A stretch of DNA of 64,000 nucleotides from positions 236,076-300,075 of the forward strand of contig CP091242.1 in NCBI GenBank assembly GCA_027627705.1, read 5' to 3'. Both the position numbers and the translations under genes were made by a program. This DNA comes from Hyphomonadaceae bacterium BL14 (lineage in GTDB: Bacteria; Pseudomonadota; Alphaproteobacteria; Caulobacterales; Maricaulaceae). The notes below the pieces were generated by a model. The model worked only from the letters and a program-made list of their open reading frames with translations, did no database searches and was not told the DNA's origin. Below are positions 52,319 through 63,069 of this stretch, in pieces (the stretch's first letter is position 1; each line of letters begins with the position of its first letter).

Positions 52319-53161
52319 TCAGTCCATCAGGCCCGCCAGCGGGGCGTACCAGTCTTCGGGCAGGTTGGCGCGGTCGCGGGCGGGGATGTTGAAGGGCGGC
52401 TTGAGGGCGCCGCGAAAGTACGTGCGTACGAGGGCGTGAAAACGTGCGCGCGGGTCATGGCCTTCGGCGGCTGCCAACGCATCGAACCAGCGCCGGCCGG
52501 CGGCGACATGGGCGACTTCTTCTGAATAGATGATCTCCAGCGCGCCTGCGCTGGCCTCGTCCCCAGCGGCGCGCAGGCGCGTGATCATGACCGGCGTCAC
52601 GTCGAGCCCGCGCGCTTCGAGCACCATGGGCGCGATGGCCAGGCGCGCGGGCAGATCGTCTTTCGTGGCCTCCGCCGCGCTCCACAGCCCGTCATGGGCG
52701 TTGAGATCGCCATAGGCGCCGCCCAGCGCGGCGAGGCGATCCGTCAGCAGGCCGAAATGGCGCGCCTCGTCGTCGCCGACGCCGATCCAGTCGCTGATGA
52801 AGGCGGGGCGGTCGCATGCCGGGATGCGCGCATCGCCGCCAAAGCGCGCCACCAGATCGAAGGCGAGATCGATGGCGTTGAATTCGATATGGGCCACGGC
52901 ATGCAGGAGGGCGAAGCGGCCGGCTTGCGATCCGAGCTTGCGCTTGGGCACGGAAGAGGGCGGGGCGAGGACGGGCTTGTCCGGCCGGGCGGGGCGGTCC
53001 GGCGCCAGACCCGGCGCGCCGCATGCCGGCAGAGCCAGGACGCCGGCGCGCCAATCAGCCGCCACACGCCGTGCGCAGGCGGCCTTGGTGGCGGGATCGG
53101 CTGTCATCAGCACGCTCAGGGCGGCGGTCTGGACGCAAGGGGCGGGGGCGGACGCGGTCAT
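52319..53161 (-). CDS. DUF455 ferritin-like protein
   Basis: A 280-residue protein with helical metal-ligand motifs: HAVAHIEFNAIDLAFDLVARFG, then SDWIGVGDDEARHFGLLTDRLAALG and IIYSEEVAHVAAGRRWFDAL (E and ExxH repeats). DUF455 is a ferritin-like family, possibly di-iron, without an established role. The start at 53161 is chosen because residues before it are Arg-rich and not family-like. Confidence 0.85.
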   Translation of the reverse strand: MTASAPAPCVQTAALSVLMTADPATKAACARRVAADWRAGVLALPACGAPGLAPDRPARPDKPVLAPPSSVPKRKLGSQAGRFALLHAVAHIEFNAIDLAFDLVARFGGDARIPACDRPAFISDWIGVGDDEARHFGLLTDRLAALGGAYGDLNAHDGLWSAAEATKDDLPARLAIAPMVLEARGLDVTPVMITRLRAAGDEASAGALEIIYSEEVAHVAAGRRWFDALAAAEGHDPRARFHALVRTYFRGALKPPFNIPARDRANLPEDWYAPLAGLMD

Positions 53162-53299
53162 GCCGGGGCGTCTGTGCCACGGGGAGCGGGATACGGGCAA
53201 GGCGTGTGGTCTGCCTTCAGGGGCGCCGCGCACCCTTCCCCTTGGCGAGCGCGCAGCCTATACGGCGCGCCACAGCCGGACGGTGCGAAGGAGAGTGTC

Positions 53300-54397
53300 A
53301 TGGGATTCAAATGCGGCATCGTGGGTCTGCCCAATGTGGGTAAATCCACCCTGTTCAATGCCCTGACCCAGACGGCGGCGGCGCAGGCGGCCAATTATCC
53401 CTTCTGCACGATCGAGCCCAATGTCGGCGAGGTCGCGGTGCCCGAGCCGCGCCTGATGAAGCTGGCCGAGATCGCCAAGTCCGCCAGCATCATCCCGGCG
53501 CGCATGAGCTTTGTGGACATTGCCGGCCTGGTAAAGGGTGCCAGCCAGGGCGAGGGGCTGGGCAATCAGTTCCTGGCCAATATCCGTGAGGTGGACGCGG
53601 TGGTGTATGTGCTGCGCTGTTTTGAGGATGACGATGTCACCCACGTGTCCGGCAAGGTCGATCCGCTGTCCGATTTCGAGGTGGTGGAGACCGAGCTGAT
53701 GCTTGCCGATCTCGACAGCCTGGAAAAGCGCCGCGCGAATCTCGAGAAAAAGGCCAAGACCGGCGACAAGGACGCCAAGGAGACGCTGGTGCTGATCGAG
53801 CTGGCGCTGGCGGAACTCAATGAAGGCCGCCCGGCGCGCAAGGCCCAGGTGCCCGCCGACCAGCGCCGCCAGTGGCGCATGATGCAGCTGCTGACCGCCA
53901 AGCCGGTGCTGTTCGTGGCCAATGTGGATGAAGACAGCGCCGCCACCGGCAATGCGCATTCACGCGCCGTGGAAGCGCGGGCGACTGAGGAAAGGGCGGC
54001 CTGTGTCGTGATCTCCGCCAAGATCGAATCGGAACTGGCGCTGCTGGACGCGGACGAGCGCGGCGAATACCTCGCTGAGCTGGGCCTGGAGGAGCCGGGC
54101 CTGAACCGCCTGATCCACACCGGCTATCAGCTGCTGGACTTGCTGACCTATTTCACCGTGGGCCCGAAAGAGGCGCGCGCCTGGACCATCCGCAAGGGCT
54201 GGACCGCGCCGCGGGCGGCGGGCGTCATCCATGGCGATTTTGAGCGCGGCTTCATCCGCGCCGAAACCACCGCCTTTGCCGACTATATCGCCCATGGCGG
54301 CGAGGCCGGCGCGCGCGAGGCCGGCAAGCTGCGTCAGGAAGGCAAGGAATACGTGGTCCAGGACGGCGACGTGATGCTGTTCAAGTTCAATGTCTGA
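53300..54397 (+). CDS. ychF: Redox-regulated ATPase YchF
   Basis: A 365-residue Obg-like P-loop ATPase with [45 protein letters not shown] and a C-terminal TGS domain ending [14 protein letters not shown]. YchF binds ribosomes and links translation to oxidative stress. The start at 53300 follows GAAGGAGA; the open frame upstream is not family-like. Confidence 0.95.
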   Translation: MGFKCGIVGLPNVGKSTLFNALTQTAAAQAANYPFCTIEPNVGEVAVPEPRLMKLAEIAKSASIIPARMSFVDIAGLVKGASQGEGLGNQFLANIREVDAVVYVLRCFEDDDVTHVSGKVDPLSDFEVVETELMLADLDSLEKRRANLEKKAKTGDKDAKETLVLIELALAELNEGRPARKAQVPADQRRQWRMMQLLTAKPVLFVANVDEDSAATGNAHSRAVEARATEERAACVVISAKIESELALLDADERGEYLAELGLEEPGLNRLIHTGYQLLDLLTYFTVGPKEARAWTIRKGWTAPRAAGVIHGDFERGFIRAETTAFADYIAHGGEAGAREAGKLRQEGKEYVVQDGDVMLFKFNV

Positions 54398-54403
54398 ACC
54401 TGC

Positions 54404-55510
54404 CTAAAGCGGGCCCTCATAGACCCGCGCCGGGCGCGCGCTCAGCCCCGTGAGAAGTTCATAGGGCAGGGTGCCGGCCAGGCGCGCGGTTTCTGTGAGG
54501 TCCGCGCCGAGGAAGACCGCCGGGGCGCCGGCGCGCAGCTCGGCCTCGCAGGCGCTGACATCGAGCACCACCAGATCCATGGATACCCGGCCCAGGATGG
54601 GCGCGCGGACGTTCCCGATACGGGCAAAGCCCTGGCCTGACAGGGCGCGCGGCAGGCCGTCGCCATAGCCCACCGCCGCCGTGGCGGTAAGTGTGTCGTG
54701 TTCGGCGGTGAAACTGGCCCCGTAGCCGATGCTCTCGCCGGCCAGAACCGCGCGCACCTGCAGGATCGGCGCTTCGAGGCGCACCACTGGCGCGAACGGG
54801 TGGGATGCGTCCAGGCTGGCGCTGGCGCCATAGAGGCCGATGCCGGGGCGCACCAGGTCAAAATGATAGTCCGCGCCCAGCATCACCCCGCCGGTATTGG
54901 CCAGACTGAGGCGGGCGTTCGGCAGGCGTTCGGCCAGCGCCATGAAGCGTGTGCGCTGGGCGGCGTTCATCGGGTGGGCCGGATCTTCCGAGCACGCCAG
55001 ATGGCTCATGATGAGGCGCAGATCGAGGTTTTCAAGCACGCCCGGCGCGGCGATCAGCGCGTCGAGATCGCGCGCGGGAAAGCCCAGCCGGTTCATGCCG
55101 GTGTCGAGATGCAGGGCGCACGGTCCGGTGGGGCCTTGGGCGAAGTCGCAGAGCTCGCGCGCCTGGTTCAGTACGGCGCCCAGGCGCTGGTCGACATAGA
55201 GCTGGCGCGAGGCCGGGTCATAGCCGTTGAGCACCCAGATGTCGGCCTCGCCGCCGCCCAGCGCCTGGCGCAGTTCGGCCCCTTCTTCCGGCGTGGCGAC
55301 AAAAAAGGTGCGGCAACCCTCGCGCGCCAGGCGCGGCGCCATGGCGCTGGCACCCAGCCCGTAGGCGTCGGCCTTGATAGAGGCACCGGCTTCGGCACCG
55401 CCGGCCAGCTTGCGCAGGGTCTGGAAATTGCGCGCCAGCGCGTCGCGATCGATGATCAGGCGTGAGCCCAGCCCGGCGGGCGGCGCAGCGGCGGGTGTTG
55501 CATCAGCCAT
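54404..55510 (-). CDS. alr: Alanine racemase
   Basis: A 368-residue PLP enzyme with the cofactor Lys in SIKADAYGLGA, then LDTGMNRLGF, MSHLACSEDPAHPMN, YGDGLPR and the C-terminal RVSMDLVVLD. It makes D-alanine for peptidoglycan. It follows dnaB by 7 bases on the minus strand, so the two share a transcript. Confidence 0.94.
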   Translation of the reverse strand: MADATPAAAPPAGLGSRLIIDRDALARNFQTLRKLAGGAEAGASIKADAYGLGASAMAPRLAREGCRTFFVATPEEGAELRQALGGGEADIWVLNGYDPASRQLYVDQRLGAVLNQARELCDFAQGPTGPCALHLDTGMNRLGFPARDLDALIAAPGVLENLDLRLIMSHLACSEDPAHPMNAAQRTRFMALAERLPNARLSLANTGGVMLGADYHFDLVRPGIGLYGASASLDASHPFAPVVRLEAPILQVRAVLAGESIGYGASFTAEHDTLTATAAVGYGDGLPRALSGQGFARIGNVRAPILGRVSMDLVVLDVSACEAELRAGAPAVFLGADLTETARLAGTLPYELLTGLSARPARVYEGPL

Positions 55511-55517
55511 GGCGCGC

Positions 55518-57014
55518 TTACTCGAAATCGCGCCGGCCGGATGTGTCCAGATCGGAGAATTTGGTCCGGTCGGGGTCGAAATGCACTTTCACGGCACCGA
55601 TGGGGCCGTGGCGCTGCTTGGCGATGATCACATCGGCCTCGTTGCGTACCTGACGCATCTCGTCTTCCCAGGCCAGATGCTGCTCGGTGCCTTCCTTGGG
55701 CTCCAGGCGTTCGAGATAATAGGACTCGCGATAGACGAACATCACCACGTCGGCGTCTTGCTCGATGGAGCCGGATTCGCGCAGGTCCGACAGCTGGGGC
55801 TTCTTGTCGTCGCGCTGCTCGACCTGGCGTGACAGCTGGGACAGGGCGATCACCGGCACATTGAGTTCCTTGGCCAGCGATTTGAGCGCCATGGTCACTT
55901 CCGACACTTCCTGCACCCGGTTGTCGCTGCGGCTGTTGGAGCCCGACACCAGCTGGAGATAGTCGACGATCACGCAATCAAGCCCGATTTGCGGATTACG
56001 CTTCAGGCGGCGCGCACGTGCGGCCAGCGCACCAATGGACAAACCGCCGGTATCGTCGATGTAGAGCGGGATGGAATTGATGTCGGCCACAGCGTCGCGC
56101 AGGTCTTCAAACTGCGCCGCGTCGATCTTGCCCTGGCGAATGTGATAGCCGGATATGCCGGTATAGTCGGCCAGAAGACGCGTCGCGAGCTGCTCGCTGG
56201 ACATCTCCAGAGAGAAAAAGGCGACCACCCCGCCATCAGTGGTGCGGCGTACGCCGTCGCTGCCGGTCTCGGTGCGGTGGGCGCGGGCCATGGAGAACGC
56301 GATATTCAGCGCCAGCGAGGATTTGCCCATGGAGGGGCGGCCCGCCAGAATGATCAGATCGGAGCGGTGCATCCCGCCCAGCTTGCCGTCCAGCGATTTG
56401 AGCCCCGAGGATATGCCTGACAGCCCGCCGCCACGCTTGTAGGCGGCCTGGGCCATGGCCATGGACTGGGCGAGCGCCTCGCTGAAGGGCTGGAGCGTGC
56501 GCGAGGCGCCGCCCGATTCAGCCAGCTTGAACAGGCGCTGCTCGGCGTTTTCCAGGAGCGAGATGGCGGTGAGCGAGTCGCTGGGGCGGCTGGCGTCATA
56601 GGCCACCTCGCCGCCAAACGCGATCAGCGCGCGGCGCACGGCCAGATCATAGATGACCCTTGCATACTCCGGTGCCGAGGCGGAATCGGGTGCCTCGCTC
56701 ATCAGCCGGGCGAGGTAATTGACCCCGCCCACGGCGGCCATGCCCGGCTCGCCCTCGAAATGGGAGCGCAGGGTTACCGCGTCGGCCAGCGTGCCGGCAT
56801 TGATCATCTGGGCGGCGCGCCGGTAGATCGCGGCGTGCAGCGGATCGTAGAAATGCTCAGGGCGCAGCCAGTCGCTGACCCGGTTATGGGTCTCGTTGTC
56901 GTACAGCACGGCCCCGATGAAAGCCTGCTCCGCCTCGATATTACGCGGCGGACCGGCGTTCTCGGCTTGAGCGGCAAGGGCGTATGAGGGGGCGTCGGCA
57001 GCGTCAGCGGTCAT
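55518..57014 (-). CDS. dnaB: Replicative DNA helicase
   Basis: A 498-residue hexameric helicase. The N-terminal domain begins NIEAEQAFIGAVLYDNETHN; the RecA-like domain has LIILAGRPSMGKSSLALNIA (Walker A), VVAFFSLEMSSEQLATRLLA, DCVIVDYLQLVSGS and LSDLRESGSIEQDADVVMFVYR. It unwinds DNA ahead of the fork. Operon with alr. Confidence 0.96.
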   Translation of the reverse strand: MTADAADAPSYALAAQAENAGPPRNIEAEQAFIGAVLYDNETHNRVSDWLRPEHFYDPLHAAIYRRAAQMINAGTLADAVTLRSHFEGEPGMAAVGGVNYLARLMSEAPDSASAPEYARVIYDLAVRRALIAFGGEVAYDASRPSDSLTAISLLENAEQRLFKLAESGGASRTLQPFSEALAQSMAMAQAAYKRGGGLSGISSGLKSLDGKLGGMHRSDLIILAGRPSMGKSSLALNIAFSMARAHRTETGSDGVRRTTDGGVVAFFSLEMSSEQLATRLLADYTGISGYHIRQGKIDAAQFEDLRDAVADINSIPLYIDDTGGLSIGALAARARRLKRNPQIGLDCVIVDYLQLVSGSNSRSDNRVQEVSEVTMALKSLAKELNVPVIALSQLSRQVEQRDDKKPQLSDLRESGSIEQDADVVMFVYRESYYLERLEPKEGTEQHLAWEDEMRQVRNEADVIIAKQRHGPIGAVKVHFDPDRTKFSDLDTSGRRDFE

Positions 57015-57371
57015 GGCCCCATGCTAACGGGGCGGGGCGGCCCCGTCATGGTTTGCGTGCGGATAATCCCCCGTCAATTGGAGCGATGTGGAAAAGTCGG
57101 GGGCGCTTGAGCAGCAAAGAGACAAGTCTGACCCAAACCATTGCCTTCCCGGGCGGCGTAGGCGACCCGGGACCGATCCACAGATCCTGACCACCGTCGA
57201 GGTGGCTCAGATGTGCCGGGATGGGTCCCGGATAACCGCTTCGCGGCTTCCGGGAAAACAGGTGTGGTAAGGAGGTGGCGCGCGATGCTGTAAAAACCAG
57301 CAGCGCACATTGAACCCAATTCGCGCGGGGGGGCACCTTCCTTACATTCGCAGTCCCAAAAGGCACCTTTC
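57015..57371. repeat. Intergenic region with REP-like palindrome
   Basis: No gene between divergent dnaB and the sigma factor. Bases 57226-57260 form a hairpin: TCCCGG, inner CCGC/GCGG, then CCGGGAAAACA. Sequence from GGATGG through TCCCGG and CCGGGAAAACA is shared with 38095-38136, marking a dispersed repeat. Confidence 0.6.
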
Positions 57372-57929
57372 ATGTCCGTTTCCCAAGCCGAGCGCACGCT
57401 GGACGCGTTTCTGGCCGCCGCCGCCCGCACCGGGCAGGCGCGCGCTCAGGACGCGCTGGCCCGGCGCTGGCAGCCGCGCCTGATCGCCCATGCCTGGCGG
57501 CTGACGGGCGATACGGAGCTGGCGCGTGAGGCGGTGCAGGACGCCTGGGTGGAGATCATCACCGGGCTGCACCGGCTGCGCGAGGACCGCGCATTTGCCC
57601 TGTGGGCCTGGCGCATCACGACGCGGCGCTGCGCCAAATTGATCGGCGGGCGTCAGGCGACCCGGCGGCTACAGGCGGCGGCTTTGGCCGAACCGCCCCC
57701 GGCACCGGCCATCGACCCTGAACGCGGCGCCGACGCGGCGCGCATTGCTCAGGCCATGCAGACCCTGCCGCCGGCCCAGCGCGCGGCCATGTGGCTGTTT
57801 CATATCGAAGACTTAAGCGTTGCGGAGATCGCCGTGGCGCTGGACGTTCCGGCGGGCACGGTCAAGACCCGCCTCATGCACGCGCGGCGCACGCTGCGCG
57901 ACACCCTCACAGGAGGAGACGATGTCTGA
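57372..57929 (+). CDS. RNA polymerase sigma factor, ECF type
   Basis: A 185-residue sigma-70-family factor. Region 2 is ARRWQPRLIAHAWRLTGDTELAREAVQDAWVE, with TRRCAKL after it. Region 4 is LPPAQRAAMWLFHIEDLSVAEIAVALDVPAGTVKTRLMHARRTL. It overlaps the next gene by 8 bases. It probably responds to an envelope or stress signal; the target promoters are not evident here. Confidence 0.88.
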   Translation: MSVSQAERTLDAFLAAAARTGQARAQDALARRWQPRLIAHAWRLTGDTELAREAVQDAWVEIITGLHRLREDRAFALWAWRITTRRCAKLIGGRQATRRLQAAALAEPPPAPAIDPERGADAARIAQAMQTLPPAQRAAMWLFHIEDLSVAEIAVALDVPAGTVKTRLMHARRTLRDTLTGGDDV

Positions 57930-58299
57930 CATCGACCGTCTGATCGAAGAAACCCTCGACCATGAAGACGCCGAACTGCGCCGGGCACTGGGCGAGGAGC
58001 CGGGCTTTATCGCCAGCGCCTTCGGCATGCTGCGCGGACCCGGCGCCTGGCCCCGTCAATATATGTTCGCCGCCCAGGGCGTGATGTTTTTCGTCAGCGT
58101 CTGGTTCGCCTGGGCGTTTTTTCAGGCCGAGACAGTGTTGGAGGCGCTGCGCTGGGGCTTGCCGTCAGCCGTGCTGATGCTGGGCGCGCTGGTGGTGAAG
58201 ACGTCCATGGCGGCGTTTCTGACCGAGCACCGCCTGGTGATGGAAATCCGGCGCCTAGAGCTCAGGATCGAACGGATGCGCAGCTCAGGTCAGGCCTGA
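57922..58299 (+). CDS. Membrane protein co-encoded with the sigma factor
   Basis: A 125-residue protein: a soluble N-terminus with acidic residues (SDIDRLIEETLDHEDAELRR), two membrane helices (FAAQGVMFFVSVWFAWAFF and LPSAVLMLGALVVKTSMAAF), and a charged C-terminal helix. AGGAGGAG precedes ATG 57922, and it overlaps the sigma gene. It resembles DUF6768-type partners of sigma factors, which I recall only loosely. A role as membrane-bound regulator (anti-sigma-like) is inference. Confidence 0.7.
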   Translation: MSDIDRLIEETLDHEDAELRRALGEEPGFIASAFGMLRGPGAWPRQYMFAAQGVMFFVSVWFAWAFFQAETVLEALRWGLPSAVLMLGALVVKTSMAAFLTEHRLVMEIRRLELRIERMRSSGQA

Positions 58300-58700
58300 A
58301 CCGACGCCTGGATGCGCGCGACCATGGAGGACAGCCCGTTGGAGCGCTGGGGCGAAAGGTGCTCGGCCAGGCCGATGCGTGCGAGCACGTCTTTGGGATC
58401 AATCGCTTCGGCCTCCTGCGGGCTGCGCCCGTCATAGAGGCGCACCAGAAGCGCGACCAGGCCCCGGACGATATGGGCATCGGACTCGCCACGCAGTCGC
58501 AGGCGGCCGTCGGCGTCGCGCTCCAGCACCAGCCAGACCTGGCTGACGCAGCCCTGCACCTTGGTCTGCTCGCTGCGCTCGTCCGGCGCCAGCGGCGGCA
58601 GGGCCTGGCCCAGATCGATCAGATAGCGGTAGCGCTCTTCCCAATCGTCCAGGAAGTCGAATTCCTCGACCAGGGCTTCGATGTCGTCATTCACGCTCAT
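58290..58700 (-). CDS. sufE: SufE cysteine desulfurase activator
   Basis: A 136-residue sulfur acceptor. The active Cys is in KVQGCVSQVWLVLE, and the N-terminal DWEERYRYLIDLGQALP matches SufE. It takes sulfur from SufS and raises its activity during Fe-S cluster assembly. It stands apart from other suf genes here and overlaps the convergent membrane protein gene end by 10 bases. Confidence 0.93.
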   Translation of the reverse strand: MSVNDDIEALVEEFDFLDDWEERYRYLIDLGQALPPLAPDERSEQTKVQGCVSQVWLVLERDADGRLRLRGESDAHIVRGLVALLVRLYDGRSPQEAEAIDPKDVLARIGLAEHLSPQRSNGLSSMVARIQASVQA

Positions 58701-58774
58701 GGCACACAGACCTAGACCGTCCCGCCTGCGCGGCGATAGCGCCAGGCGCAGGCGGTGACGGAAAGGGCAGGTCT

Positions 58775-59992
58775 CTAGTCGTTCATCGCCTTGGCGAAGC
58801 GTTCGCCGACCGTGTCGAGGAAGCCTTCGGTGGACAGCCAGCCCTGCTGGTCGCCGACCAGGAGGGCGAGGTCCTTGGTCATGTAGCCGGACTCAACGGT
58901 CTTGATGACGGTCTGCTCCAGCTTGTCGGCGAAATCCATGACCGCCTGATTGCCGTCCATCTTGCCGCGGAAGTGCAGGCCGCGCGTCCAGGCGAAGATG
59001 GAGGCGATGGAGTTGGTGGAGGTCTTCTCGCCGCGCTGGTGCTGGCGGTAGTGGCGCGTCACCGTGCCGTGAGCGGCCTCGGCTTCGACGGTCTTGCCGT
59101 CCGGCGTCATCAGCACCGATGTCATCAGGCCCAGCGAGCCGAAGCCTTGCGCCACCGTGTCGGACTGCACGTCGCCATCGTAATTCTTGCACGCCCAGAC
59201 GAAGCCGCCCGACCATTTGAGCGCCGAGGCGACCATGTCGTCGATCAGGCGGTGCTCATAGGTGATTTTCCTGGCTTCGAACGCGTCCTTGAATTCGGCC
59301 TGGTAGACCTCCTCGAACAAATCCTTGAAGCGGCCGTCATAGGCTTTCAGGATCGTGTTCTTGGTGGACAGATAGACCGGCCAGCCGCGCTCCAGCCCGT
59401 AACGCAGCGAGGCACGGGCAAAATCGCGGATCGAGTCGTCCAGATTATACATGCCCATGGCCACGCCCGCGGACGGGAATTTGTAGACCTCGTGGGTCAC
59501 CGGCTCGGAGCCGTCTTCCGGCGTGAAGGTCAGCGTCAGCGTGCCCGGTCCGGGCACCAGCATGTCGGTGGCGCGGTACTGGTCGCCAAAGGCGTGACGG
59601 CCGATCACGATGGGGCGGGTCCAGCCGGGCACCAGGCGCGGCACGCTCTTGATCACGATGGGCTCGCGGAACACCACCCCGCCCAGAATGTTGCGGATCG
59701 TGCCGTTGGGCGAGCGCCACATTTTCTTGAGGCCGAACTCCTCCACCCGCTGCTCGTCCGGGGTGATGGTGGCGCATTTCACGCCCACGCCGTAATGCTT
59801 GATCGCCTCGGCCGATTCCACCGTGATCTTGTCGTCGGTCTCGTCGCGCTTCTCGATGGACAGGTCGTAGTATTTCAGGTCGATATCGAGATAGGGCAGG
59901 ATCAGCTTGTCCTTGATCAGCGCCCAGATGATGCGGGTCATCTCGTCGCCGTCGAGTTCAACGACCGGGGTGTCGACTTTGATCTTGGCCAT
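58775..59992 (-). CDS. icd: NADP-dependent isocitrate dehydrogenase
   Basis: A 405-residue enzyme of the eukaryotic-like NADP-IDH type: [21 protein letters not shown] at the start, then [13 protein letters not shown] [44 protein letters not shown] and [16 protein letters not shown]. It makes 2-oxoglutarate and NADPH in the TCA cycle. The ATG at 59992 matches the family start; the frame is open upstream to 61030 but this overlaps trmJ. Confidence 0.95.
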   Translation of the reverse strand: MAKIKVDTPVVELDGDEMTRIIWALIKDKLILPYLDIDLKYYDLSIEKRDETDDKITVESAEAIKHYGVGVKCATITPDEQRVEEFGLKKMWRSPNGTIRNILGGVVFREPIVIKSVPRLVPGWTRPIVIGRHAFGDQYRATDMLVPGPGTLTLTFTPEDGSEPVTHEVYKFPSAGVAMGMYNLDDSIRDFARASLRYGLERGWPVYLSTKNTILKAYDGRFKDLFEEVYQAEFKDAFEARKITYEHRLIDDMVASALKWSGGFVWACKNYDGDVQSDTVAQGFGSLGLMTSVLMTPDGKTVEAEAAHGTVTRHYRQHQRGEKTSTNSIASIFAWTRGLHFRGKMDGNQAVMDFADKLEQTVIKTVESGYMTKDLALLVGDQQGWLSTEGFLDTVGERFAKAMND

Positions 59993-60115
59993 GGGGATCT
60001 CTTCTGCTTGGCGTGGGGCGCGCTGCGTCCGCAACGAGGCGGCGGCGCGCAATGGGGGGTGGACGAATGCTGCGGCGGTGTCTAGCACCCCGGCGCAGCC
60101 ATAGAAAGGGTGCCC

Positions 60116-60901
60116 ATGAACCCCGCCGGGCCTGAGTTTGAGACGGTCAGCGCCGAGACGGGCGCGCCCGCGCCTGTTTTCATCCTGGTCGCCCCGCAGC
60201 TGGGCGAGAATATCGGCGCGTGCGCGCGGGTGATGGGGAATTTTGCGATTCCCGACCTGCGCCTTGTGGCGCCGCGCGATGGCTGGCCGAACCCGGCGGC
60301 CCAGACCATGGCGGCGGGCTCGCCGGTGCTGGAGCGCGCGGCGGTGTTTGACACGCTCGACGACGCCGTGGCCGATTGCCAGGCGCTCTACGCCACCACG
60401 GCGCGCCCGCGCGGCATGGTCAAGCCGGTGCTGACCGGGCGCGAGGCGATGACGCGCGCGCGGACTCATATAGACTCCGGCGAGCGCGTGGGCGTTCTGT
60501 TCGGGGCGGAGAAGTCCGGCCTGCCCAATGAGGCGGTGACGCGGGCGAACGCCATTCTGACCCTGCCGGTGGACCCGGGCTTCGCCTCGCTCAATCTCGC
60601 CATGGCGTGCGGCGTGGTGGCCCATGAATGGCGCGCCGGCGAGCCGGTGCCGGCCCCGTTCGAGGCTCTGCCTGACCGCGCCTCCGCCGCCGAGATGGAA
60701 GGGCTGTACGGCCATCTGCAGGACGAGCTGGACCGGGCGGGCTTCTTCTATCCGCCGGAAAAGACGCCGCTGATGATGCAGAACCTGATCAATATCTTCG
60801 CGCGCGGCGGGCTGACCGAACAGGAAGTGCGCACGCTGCGCGGCGTTATCAAGGCGCTCACCATCGGGCGGGGCAAAGCGCGGGTGGTTCGAAAAGACTA
60901 G
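60116..60901 (+). CDS. trmJ: TrmJ-type tRNA/rRNA 2'-O-methyltransferase
   Basis: A 261-residue SPOUT methyltransferase: [31 protein letters not shown], then [27 protein letters not shown] and the SAM-knot region [25 protein letters not shown]-terminal extension fits TrmJ (tRNA position 32). ATG 60116 is used; GTG 60110 is possible. It is divergent from icd and upstream of rpsB. Confidence 0.87.
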   Translation: MNPAGPEFETVSAETGAPAPVFILVAPQLGENIGACARVMGNFAIPDLRLVAPRDGWPNPAAQTMAAGSPVLERAAVFDTLDDAVADCQALYATTARPRGMVKPVLTGREAMTRARTHIDSGERVGVLFGAEKSGLPNEAVTRANAILTLPVDPGFASLNLAMACGVVAHEWRAGEPVPAPFEALPDRASAAEMEGLYGHLQDELDRAGFFYPPEKTPLMMQNLINIFARGGLTEQEVRTLRGVIKALTIGRGKARVVRKD

Positions 60902-60921
60902 GCCCGGGCCGCGCAGCGCGC

Positions 60922-60950
60922 TTGCAGCGCCGCGCGCGGCCCCGTATAAG
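60922..60950 (+). promoter_or_regulatory. Promoter of rpsB
   Basis: -35 TTGCAG (60922-60927) and -10 TATAAG (60945-60950), 17 bases apart, just after the trmJ stop. Transcription from here leaves a leader of about 140 bases before rpsB, long enough for translational feedback by S2, which is known in other bacteria. Confidence 0.6.
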
Positions 60951-61096
60951 CGCGCGCGATCCCGCACGTGGGGCTCGGCGCGCCATGGGGTGCGTCGCTC
61001 CGGTGCCGTGACCGGGTTTTGGCTGTCCATTCAAGCGGACAGGCAGACCGGCTCGGCTCCGCCCCGCGGAGGCCAACCGGAAAAGGACCGATCACA

Positions 61097-61945
61097 ATGG
61101 CTCTTCCTGAATTCTCCATGCGTCAGCTGCTTGAAGCCGGCGCACACTTTGGACACCAGACCCACCGCTGGAACCCGAAGATGCAATCATTCATCTTCGG
61201 CGAACGCTCGGGCATCCACATCATCGACCTGTCCCAGACCGTGCCGCTGCTGCACCAGGCTCTGGTCAAAGTGCGTGAAGTCGCCGCTGGCGGCGGCCGT
61301 GTGCTGTTCGTCGGCACCAAGCGCCAGGCGTCCGAGCCGGTGGCCCAGGCCGCGCAGCGCTGCGCACAGTACTATATGAATCACCGCTGGCTCGGTGGCA
61401 CGCTGACCAACTGGGCGACGATCTCGCGCTCCATCGCGCGTCTGCGCGAACTGGAAGGTCTGCTGGACGCCGACGGCGGTCCCCAGGGCCTGACCAAGAA
61501 AGAAACGCTGATGCTGACGCGCGAGCGCGAAAAGCTCGAGCGTTCGCTGGGCGGCATCAAGCAGATGGGCGGCACGCCGAACCTGATGTTCGTGATCGAC
61601 ACCAACAAAGAGGCGATCGCGATCCAGGAAGCCAAGCGCCTGGGCATCCCGGTGGTGGCCATCGTCGACACCAATTCCGACCCAGACGCCATCGACTTCC
61701 CGATCCCGGGCAATGATGACGCCGCCCGCGCCATCGCGCTGTATTGCGACCTGATCGCCGACGCGGTTCTGGACGGCATCACCGACAGCCAGGCCTCGTT
61801 CGGCATGGATCTGGGTGCCAGCGAAGCGCCGAGCGCGAATGCGCTGGGCCTGGACGAAATGAAGACCGAAGCGCCTGCGGCCGAAACGGCTGAACCCGAC
61901 GCCCCTGCGGCGCAAGAGGCAGAGGCCGGCGCCAAAGCCGAGTAG
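61097..61945 (+). CDS. rpsB: 30S ribosomal protein S2
   Basis: A 282-residue S2 with [49 protein letters not shown] and [13 protein letters not shown] sequence ([16 protein letters not shown]). The C-terminal tail is Ala/Glu-rich ([19 protein letters not shown]), longer than in E. coli, as in many alphaproteobacteria. AAAAGGA precedes ATG 61097. First gene of the translation cluster. Confidence 0.97.
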   Translation: MALPEFSMRQLLEAGAHFGHQTHRWNPKMQSFIFGERSGIHIIDLSQTVPLLHQALVKVREVAAGGGRVLFVGTKRQASEPVAQAAQRCAQYYMNHRWLGGTLTNWATISRSIARLRELEGLLDADGGPQGLTKKETLMLTREREKLERSLGGIKQMGGTPNLMFVIDTNKEAIAIQEAKRLGIPVVAIVDTNSDPDAIDFPIPGNDDAARAIALYCDLIADAVLDGITDSQASFGMDLGASEAPSANALGLDEMKTEAPAAETAEPDAPAAQEAEAGAKAE

Positions 61946-61970
61946 GCCTGGCGTCAGACCCACGACACAG

Positions 61971-61995
61971 CCGGCCGGGGCGATGCTCCGGCCGG
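61971..61995 (+). promoter_or_regulatory. Hairpin between rpsB and tsf
   Basis: CCGGCCGG (61971-61978) pairs with CCGGCCGG (61988-61995), with a 9-base loop and no T-run. It probably tunes the relative amounts of rpsB and tsf message. Confidence 0.45.
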
Positions 61996-62055
61996 TGCCA
62001 CATAACAGACGTCCGCCCCCAAGGCGCGCGCAACGCGACGTAAGGAGACCTCCCC

Positions 62056-62988
<933 letters not shown>

Positions 62989-62995
62989 ATGGCTT

Positions 62996-63027
62996 CAGGG
63001 CCCGGCGGACCGCTCCGCCGGGCCCTG
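62996..63027 (+). terminator. Strong hairpin between tsf and pyrH
   Basis: CAGGGCCCGGCGGA (62996-63009) and TCCGCCGGGCCCTG (63014-63027) form a perfect 14-bp stem with a 4-base loop. The T-run is weak, so partial termination or attenuation before pyrH is likely. Confidence 0.65.
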
Positions 63028-63069
63028 ATCTGTCATCGGGACGTGCAGGCGCATCAGGGAGGGCGAAAC

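Noticed and set aside
52694..53299. N-terminal extension of YchF
   Set aside because: The extension is antisense to the DUF455 gene and lacks family similarity; YchF starts at 53300.
58973..60085. Long plus-strand open frame opposite icd
   Set aside because: It is the antisense of a highly conserved gene in GC-rich DNA; the icd frame carries all motifs.
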